Below are positions 56,339-64,000 of a DNA stretch of 64,000 nucleotides, piece after piece. A program made the translations under genes and the position numbers. The first letter of the stretch is position 1. Each line of letters opens with the position of its first letter. Under the pieces are notes generated by a model, which was not told the DNA's origin, ran no database searches, and was given only the letters and a program-made list of their open reading frames with translations. This stretch comes from Evernia prunastri. Lineage: Eukaryota; Ascomycota; Lecanoromycetes; Lecanorales; Parmeliaceae. The stretch spans positions 1 through 64,000 of the forward strand of contig NKYR01000068.1 of assembly GCA_003184365.1 (NCBI GenBank), written 5' to 3'.

Positions 56339-56669
56339 CTAGAACCACAGCTTACCATACGAGGAGGTCTTGATGGGAAGGCATTGATAGAGGCGTCTTG
56401 AGTCGTTAGGTTTCGCTCACTGACTTGTTCATCAGGCCCGTTTCGACGTCTGAGGGATTCGGCCATGGAAAGGTACCGGGCGCATGGTCAAAGGAGCGCT
56501 GCTGGGGCTCATCTCTGGAGATGGAGCCTTGGCTTGAGGGGTTTCGGGGCTGGGAGGAGTTGATGTCGACAGATTTTAGATGTCGAAGACTGGCTGTGTG
56601 GAGATGAGGAGGTACAGTGTGCTTTGCTATGCGAGGATACGATGGCTGTGGAATGCTTTTTGATGGCAT
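56339..56669 (-). CDS. Possible small two-exon hypothetical protein
   Basis: ATG at 56669. Exon 1 is 56421-56669 (83 codons, ending GTFPWPNPSDVETGLMNKS). It is followed by a donor GTGAGC, a CTAAC branch site and an AG at 56369, with a short exon 2 reading TSSYGKLWF to a TAG at 56339. Without splicing the ORF reads on three codons to a stop at 56406. Another donor (GTAAGC at 56355) allows a longer 3' end. Pro/Ser-rich, soluble. No family recognised; conservation of the DVETGLMNK segment would be the test. Confidence 0.35.
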
Positions 56670-56924
56670 GTGGAGGAGGTCAGGTATGGTAGTGTATGTC
56701 TATCAATCAGAGTAGGAGTCTGGTGGAAAGTTTGGGACTGAAGGTAGACTCTTGGCAATGATTCAGTGTGGTTCGCTTGGGCAAGATATTTCATTCACGT
56801 ATTGACACATTTGGAAGGCACAGGTGCACCTATTGCTTAGCTTTTTTGACTTTCGGCCTAAAATCAAGGCCTACTCCCTCTTTGATCTCATCAATCCTTC
56901 CGGTTTGTCCTCTTTAGACGCCGG

Positions 56925-58121
56925 TCAAGTTTCCGAGAGGCTATCATCTATAGAGACAGCATTCGCAGATAATTTACCCAGTTGAGGTTTATGGGCAGTC
57001 ACAGTGATGAATATACTTCCTAGCTCGCCTAAAGCCATCGTCAGCCACCAGTCTATCTTAGAGCACCATCGAACCAAAGGAGCCACTGACCGAGACCCCG
57101 AAAATTTCCCGCCATCCTGTGTCTCAAACAGATCGAGTATACGGCGGAGACCGCTTCCCAAAGCTTGAACCAGGAGGTGGCATCCGCCCTCCCTTTTCCA
57201 AAGATCCGCATTGCACACTTATCATCACCTGCGCGTACGAACTGTCAGAGAGCCGAATAAGAGCAAGAGAAAACCCGTACTGACTTGATTGCAAGGACAC
57301 CGGAAGAGCAACCTGGACCGTTGGATTCTCTTCTGGACCGAATATCTCTGTTCTCGTGAGGACTGGCATGTCACCTAATATACTTCTGCAAGAGTCCCAT
57401 GCATCGAAGGTTCCGCGACATTGCACGTCTGGTTGATAGGTACCCAAGACGAGTGCGATGTTTTCTCCTCCTGATGAATGTGAGTTTTAGAAGTCACTTC
57501 GATGTAGAAGTCTCTCTTGCTTCATTGACTAATGGGTAAGCAAGATCTTGATTCTTGCAACGTACCTATTCCGGTAGCTATTCCGCCTTTAGACTGCCTC
57601 ACCGCGCATTGCAGAATCAACTCGAAGGCGGCATTGCTCAGATGGTTGATACTTGCGGTACCGATTCCTAGTGCGCTGTCGATCAAGACTGGTTCGAGGT
57701 AGCACAGAGCTGCATCTGCCAAACAGTCAGCATCTTCATTTTGGGTATAAAGGCTCGTGGCGTATTTAAAAGACTGTGGTAGAATACCTCCCATGAGACG
57801 ATAGGGAAGCGGGAAAACATTGATGTCGTGACCCGAATGACGTTCTCCATAAGTGTACAGCTTTGAAGATCGCGTGTAAAAAGACCTGGCGGTCTGGCAG
57901 TCGGGGACGTTGGGATTGAATCCGTACTTTTCTCCGTCGCATTGGATGCGTATCCCGTTTGACGCATTGATACGTGGGGTAAACTCCCCATTAGCTATGT
58001 TTACAGGCAAGCGGGAAGCCACAGGCGAGAGTCGAGTTATCTGGCCTCCAGCATCTTGTAGTATACTTGCAGATGTTAAGGCAAGGAACCTGACGAGAAC
58101 AGGGACCAATTTTGAAAACAT
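56925..58121 (-). CDS. Secreted Cys-containing hypothetical protein (four exons)
   Basis: Minus-strand exons 57566-58121, 57285-57470, 57091-57228 and 56925-57028 give 327 residues with consistent phases. Introns are 95, 56 and 62 bp (GTACGT, GTCAGT, GTCAGT donors; CAG/TAG acceptors). ATG at 58121 with a signal peptide (MFSKLVPVLVRFLALTSASI). Motifs IQCDGEKYGFNPNVPDCQTA, ADCLADAALC, VQCRGTFDAWDSC, CAMRIFGKGRADATSWFKLW and RHRMAGNFRGLG recur in a group of secreted proteins of unknown function found in many filamentous ascomycetes. Paired cysteines suggest disulfides. Splice coordinates are my reading from sequence. Confidence 0.75.
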
Positions 58122-60007
58122 GTCTGTCGTATCAGTGACTGTCAAGACGGGCCGGACCTAAGGGTTGGAATATTTTGTTGAGCGTGGCATTGCCGCTGGA
58201 ACAGAGTTGAGGCGCTCCATCTGTGGCTGTCGAAACAGTGCGATTGGCGACATGTGGAGCAATTTCCGCTCCACGCATAATTGTAGGACGAGGAGGCTCG
58301 TGCGGGGATATTTCCCGAACGGTGCTTTACATGCGCAGTGGTTCTGCTTGGGTGTCCATGGGTTAGGTTAGATGGAGAAAACGTCTTGGAGATCCATGCT
58401 TGCTGAATGCTATGTCAATTTCTAGCTTCTTGTGCCAAGAGATAGAACCGCTCACAATCGGCTGGGAGGAGTAGACACAAAGTGGGACTGGGTGCAACGA
58501 GCTCCATGATAGGATCAAACGTGTAGAATGGTCCAGCGTATCTAATTTACAGTGCCTCCCTCTTATCCGCAAGGGGTACCCTGAGACCTATTAGCTGGGT
58601 AAGTCAGCAGCAGCAAGTTCCTAACCAGATGAGGTTTGAATGCCCGTCCGATCATCGCGAACGTCACCAACATCATCCATCTCCACTACAACCTTAGATT
58701 TGGTGAAGTGACGGTGACGGTGGCAGAGATAGCCTCAGCATCTCTACCTTAGACCGCAGAAGAGGTCGGTGTAACTAGTATAAGTGTCAACATGTCCACC
58801 CTCTAGAATGTGATATGAATTGAGTCCGCATGACTGTCTCTCCTTTGACAAAGCCGATTTTTTCTTTACACTCGATGCAATTCGGTTCAAGTTGCACCAA
58901 AAATCACAAAAGGCGGCCACGGGCACTAAATTTAGCGCAGCGCTAGAGTAGCAGCAGCTCTCGCGTAATCACTAAGGTGCCTCGTACCTAAGAATTCATG
59001 TGCCATGATAATGTCGCAGTGCAAGTTGGGGATCGCTATACATCGAGAGCAGAAAAAGAGGAAAGTACGTGTACTGCAGACCGAACCCGCAAGCTCACTC
59101 CCGCACAACGCCATAAGATACAAATCCGGGGTTTACCATGGCCAAAGCCGGGCATCAACAGCAGTTCTGAAAATTGGGATGTTCGAAACAGTCAATGAAT
59201 GGGTGGAAGTAAAATTCCACTTTTTGTCGAAAAGCGGTTAAGACAGTAAAGTTTGACAGCCATCAAGTGCAGGCCAAATTCACACCCAACCGAGGCCGGA
59301 CGATCTATGAAAGCAGAACATTGGACGAAATGGCCCCACCTGCATCGGCATGCATAGCTAGCTGCGTGCTTTGTACCGGGGACTTACGCCCACTTCGCAA
59401 GGCTGTAAGAAGGGCGACGTGGCTTGAGCAAATAATCGAGCACGAATCCAGGAATAAGTACAGCAAGCAAGTATTCCGAAAGAGCTCTGGATATTTGCCG
59501 GCGATGGCAGCCAAGAGAGGTGGACTTGCGAGACTGCCATGAGGACAGGGAAACTATTGCGACCGTCCCGCTTTGGTGTCGGCTCTCTCCACAATCAGAT
59601 CAGAGAAATCTTGTGGATCCGTCTCTCCTGAGCTCATCGATATTTTGATTAGCATAGACGTATCCTAAGGCCTCGGCGCCTGCGGTAAACTCGCGTTGGG
59701 GGTGCCAAGACGCTTGGTGCGAGGAAATCAGATTCTCATGACCAAGGCCGTCGTTCAAGATGCAGGCTCAGCCTTTCGCAATGAGTGGCTCATGATTCAG
59801 CTAACCTACAAAATAGATAGGCATGCAACATTGCGATGCAGCCCACCATCTAGCCTTAAGCCCCGTTTCTTGACGATCATGCATGAAGCATGCACAGTGA
59901 GACCCCACACTTAGCGCCGTAGCCTCAGCCTCAATCGCATCGTCTTTGGTCTTTTACAAGGCCTTCTCCCTCCGTCTCTCGGTACGCAGCGACAATATCA
60001 ATCAAAG
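58122..60007. other. Intergenic with repeat-derived segment at 59190-59560
   Basis: 59210-59240 (ttccactttttgtcgaaaagcgg) and the following 80 bp resemble 30120-30230. No gene supported. The promoter of the STAND gene lies in 59900-60007. Confidence 0.5.
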
Positions 60008-63000
60008 ATGACAGATCCTTTATCTGTCTCTGCAAGTATTGCAGGCCTTGTTACTCTTGCTGATATAGTTTTCCGCCGAGCTTACAACTATGTCAAGGCC
60101 GTCAAAAAGGGCCCGAAGGAAATCTCAGCCTTGTCTGACGAGATTGGTTCTCTCTATGGGATCCTCAGCAGACTACAACTGGTTTCCCATCAACTGGAAG
60201 GCGAGGCATTTGATTCAACGGCGCGCGTACATCATATTCATTCATGCTATCAAACCCTGGAGAATGTGAAATCCATCTTAGATCGCGATGACACGTCTGC
60301 GCTTCAGAATCAGCGCCTGGAGAAGCTCAAAAGAAAGCTCAGGTGGCCCTTCACATCGGCAGAGGTTGCCAAGATCATAGCGGAGATCGAGCGCCACAAG
60401 GCTACCCTGGCGCTGGCCTTGAACGTCGATTGCATGTCAGGTCTACTTCAGGCACTTTCTAGGCAGGATGATATTCGCGAAGGGATTGAAGGAATCAAGA
60501 TCGAGATGAGAGAGAAACGTGAAGCGGAAACACGAGTCAGGATCACGGAAGAGCGAAAAAAGATGTTGGACTCTTTCTCAAAAGTGGACCCTCAAACAAA
60601 CCACAACATGAGCCTGAAGCTTCGACACCCTTCAACAGGTCTTTGGCTGACTGATGGTCAACCTTTCCGGCAGTGGTTGAGCGGAGACGATAACAGGCTT
60701 TGGCTGTACGGAATCCCAGGTGCGGGCAAGACTATTTTGGCAGCTTCAGTGATTGAGGAAGCCGTGAAAGCCAGTAGTCCAAGTATCGCAGTGGCCTTTT
60801 TCTACTGCGATTACAAAGACCCCGCGACACAAGATTTGTCCAGCATTCTGGGATCGTTGGCGCAGCAATTCGCGAAACAGGATGAGTAAAGCTTTGAGAA
60901 ACTGCGAAACTTTTACGAAACCCACAATCCAGAGCACCGGGATGGTTACCTGTATGATTCTGAGGATCTCGGTAAAGTCTTAAGAGATATCGCTTCCGGG
61001 TTCGACTGCGCTATGATCATCGTCGACGGTCTAGACGAATGTGGCAGGGCGTCTTTCGAAGTTGTCGATGCCCTAGCTAGTCTCAACGAAGAGGAGAACT
61101 CCACCATCAAAACACTCTTTCTGAGTAGAGACGAGATTGAGATTCGTGAACGTGTAGAGGGATACAACAAGGTTTCCATAGCTGCTAAGAGCAGCGATCT
61201 AAGACTTTACGTTGGCGCCGAGATCGAGATGAGAATTCGCAAGAAGGTGCTCAGAATCAAGGATCAGTCTCTCAAAGAAAATATTATGCAGAGGCTGGTA
61301 GAAGGTGCGCAAGGAATGTACGTAACTAAGCCTATATCTCAAGACCTTCACATTATTGACCACTCGATTATGAAGGTTCCGTTGGGTTGCATGTCAAATG
61401 GACTATGTATGCGAACTCCCCAACGATGCTGCCCGCCGGACGGCTCTTGAGACTTTACCACCAGATCTGAAGTCTACATACGAAAGGATCTTGAGACGAG
61501 TCAACGAGAGCAATCCTGAGAATCAGAAGCTGGTGCGAAGAACACTACGTTGGCTTGCGAACGTCGATAAGGAAGATCTTACCACTAATGCCTTGTGTGA
61601 AGCTGTCTCGATAAATTTTGAAGATACAAGGAGAAACCTTGGGGCGGTCCCTGACGAGTTTGACATGCTGAAATGGTATAGTAGCCTGGTGCGGAAATCA
61701 GAGAATGACAGTCAACTGGAATTGGCTCACTTTACAGTGAAAGAATTCCTGATAGAGATTGAGATCACGGAAGGCAACTCACTTTACGCATATCGAGTTG
61801 ATCCAAGGAACGACAAGATACAATTGACAAAGTTGTGTCTGACCTATCTGTCCTTTGAAGACTTTGACTGTGGCGGTCCTATCAACAAGGATGATATAGA
61901 ACGTCGACTTCGGGACTATGCGCTTCGAGGCTTTGCAGTGCTACAATTTTTTTATGGTCATGGAGACCACAAAGAGTTGCTTCCCTTGGTCACGAAGCTG
62001 CTGAACCCTTCAAAGCCAAACAGTCTCATTTCGTTGCTGCACGATCTAGTGTTCCTTACACGGGAAACACACTTGGAGAGCGTTGAATGGGTCAGACTAT
62101 ATAATCGTGGTCTTGCGGAAGCTAGTGCATTGCACTTTGCAGCAATGATGTCTTTCGCTTCCGCTGTTAGGTGGCTCATCAAAAGTGGATGTGACGTCAA
62201 TCGAAATAGCACCTTCGGTACCCCACTCCATTGCGCCTTGATGCAGTGGGATGCCATGCGAGGAAGACTCATTGCTGCTGATGACTACTTCTCATGGGGC
62301 TACGAAATGAACGTTAAGACTGTGGGCATTCTTCTGGAGGCGGGGGCCGATCCCAACTGCTGGTACACAACAGCGAATACCAGCGCGTCTGTATCATCTG
62401 TTTTTATGGCTTTGTCTTTGAGATCACGGGGAGCCACCTTACAACTACTTGATAAAGGAGGCATGCTCGACAGTGACTGTCTAGACCTTCTCGAGAAGAA
62501 TCTGCTGTCGAACGAAGTTAACGAAATTATAGCACATGCAAGCAGCAAAAACGTAAGGGATGAGCATCTCGGTCGGCTGCTTCAACTAGCTTCGAGAACA
62601 AAGACCGCGAGTACCACTCTTTTATTGCATGAAGATAGTGGACATTGTCTTCAGAAGTCCCATTACGAGAATGCTCTGCGTACTGCTGCTGAGTTTGGGC
62701 AAACTGAGGCTGTGTTTCGCATATTGAAAAACCATGAACTTGATATCAACGCAGCGCAAGAGCATACAGGACTGACAGCGCTACATCTTGCAGCAATGAA
62801 TGATCACGTTGAGGTTGTAATCGTCCTATTGGACAAGGGCGCCGACTTACTTGCATCTGGTCTTTCTGGAAAGACCGCAGTGCACCACTCTGCCAGCGCG
62901 TCTGGAGCCTTTTGCTTGTCCCATCTGTTGCAATTGGATGCGAGTACTGACCTCGGCGATGACGCCGAAGGTCCACATATGGGGCACTCAGCTGCACCAG

Positions 63001-64000
63001 AGGACACCTTGACGGCAACACATGCTCGAAGAAAGCCTGTAAACGGTGAAACAGCACTTGGTCTCAAATCAAATGACGGAAGAACGCCATTCCTCTGCGC
63101 ATCGCAATCTGGTTCAACTGAAGCTATCAAAATGCTTTTGAGCGCAGGCAGTTGCCTCACAGAGACTGCCTTAGATGGATCCAGTCCTCTGCACTATGCT
63201 GCTAAGGCTTGTTGCTTGGAAGCTATCGAGGTCCTCATCGAGCGTCAAATCGATCCCAATGTAGTGACTCACGACGGTTCGAGTGCCTTACACTATTGCG
63301 TCATGGGTCATAGGCAAAACATGGTCAGTACTGCACGCCTCCTAATTGAGTCAGGATTGGATGCTTGCAGAGCTCGCAAAAATGGAAATACACCTCTCCA
63401 TGACTTGCTAAAATTGATCGAAGAGGACAACGAATGGCTCTTAACCCAGCGGGAGGATGCGTTTGCCTCCAGCCAACTTTTATTGAACCAGATGCTTGAG
63501 AAGCGTAGAACGTCGGTCGAGGAAGATTTAGGGGCGAAGATGATATATTTGGCGTGCCGGGGCTGGAAGACATTCTCCACCAGCCATGAATTTGTTTTGA
63601 GTCTTCTAGAAGCTAAATTCAGTCCTAATACTTCTTTCGCTAAGGGCAAAAATGCGATCATGCTGGCTGCAGAAGCTGGAAACGTTGACATTATGACCTC
63701 ATTACTTTCGCACGGGGCCGATCCGTTGAAAACCGACGACCTAGGTCTTGGCCCGCTTCACGATGCTTGCTTTTGCGGCCATAAAGATATTCTCGTTCTT
63801 CTCAGAGAAACTGGAATCGATTGGGATGTTCAGACGACAGCAGAGTTTGATAGCCAGAATGGATTCGTTCCTGCTGACACTGTACTCCATCTCGCGGCTG
63901 GATGCGACAACTGCATTCTTGAGTACCTACTGGACGAGGGACTCGCAAACAATGTCAATGTCACCACGAAAGGAGACAAGAGAACGCCGTTAATGATAGC
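60008..64000 (+). pseudogene. STAND protein: fungal N-terminal domain, NACHT, ankyrin repeats (in-frame stop; runs off window)
   Basis: NLR-like signal-transducing ATPase of the type used in fungal nonself recognition. ATG 60008. Residues 1-200 are the fungal STAND N-terminal helical domain (MTDPLSVSASIAGLVTLADI). NACHT follows with Walker A GIPGAGKT (about 237-244) and Walker B MIIVDGLDEC (61013 on). Exon 1 ends at 61317; a 58-bp intron (GTACGT..AG, 61318-61375) joins EGAQGM to FRWVACQMDYVCELP. From about 62.1 kb ankyrin repeats run to the edge (TALHLAAMNDHVEVVIVLLD, GSSPLHYAAKACCLEAIEVL, NAIMLAAEAGNVDIMTSLLS). An in-frame TAA at 60887-60889 interrupts NACHT between QDE and SFEKLRNFYETH, with the frame otherwise coherent. 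So the copy is either null, producing only the N-terminal part, or carries a sequence error. Confidence 0.85.

Noticed and set aside
60886..60932. Intron (GTAAAG..CAG) that would remove the TAA in the NACHT gene
   Set aside because: 47 bp is not a multiple of three, breaks the frame downstream, and would delete well-formed coding sequence (SFEKLRNFYETH).

Overview
The window is nuclear DNA of a filamentous ascomycete (Pezizomycotina), probably a dothideomycete. Evidence: short GT..AG introns (52-95 bp) with CTAAC or GCTGAC branch sites, 2EXR-type proteins, a CBM18-GH16 chitin-glucan transglycosylase, a STAND/NACHT-ankyrin protein, fungal retroelements, and long AT-rich blocks with the signature of repeat-induced point mutation (RIP). 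The class is an inference from gene style.

Region 1 (1-24 kb) is a repeat compartment. Positions 1-3707 hold the 5' half of an intact-looking Ty3/gypsy element on the minus strand (LTR, gag, pol running off the left edge, and a canonical -1 slippery heptamer at the gag-pol overlap). It abuts or lies inside the LTR of a second LTR element (3708-4648) whose interior is collapsed at a single N. From about 4.7 to 19.3 kb the DNA is extremely AT-rich. CpA/TpG look depleted and CpG is kept. Reading through the stops shows ruined Ty1/copia reverse transcriptase, RNase H and pol C-terminus. Two GC-richer LINE 3' fragments (10437-11219 plus strand, 14967-15305 minus strand) sit in this block with target-site duplications, so they arrived after the mutation. 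At 19.3-22.8 kb four LTRs of one chromovirus form an inverted pair with collapsed interiors (single Ns at 19860, 20372, 22397). This part is probably partly an assembly construct.

Region 2 (24.4-38 kb) mixes single-copy genes with small elements: a Cys-rich protein, a RING protein with two TFIIB/cyclin-like repeats, a 10-Cys secreted peptide, a decayed copia fragment, a compact gag-only element with identical 134-bp terminal repeats (34600-35958), and a three-exon CBM18-GH16 gene (36770-38058).

Region 3 (39.6-51 kb) is a cluster of five 2EXR-type genes. The last two are tandem paralogs sharing a phase-1 intron that splits the signature motif. A third member is frameshifted.

Region 4 (53-64 kb) has a 508-bp Mutator-like MITE with a perfect 10-bp target duplication, inserted just upstream of an orphan 747-codon LINE ORF1/Gag-like gene. 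It continues with a four-exon secreted-protein gene and ends with a STAND N-terminal/NACHT/ankyrin gene. That gene carries an in-frame TAA and runs off the right edge.

The genes do not form a pathway. The theme is a TE-driven accessory compartment beside fast-evolving gene families. No rRNA, tRNA or CRISPR array was recognised.
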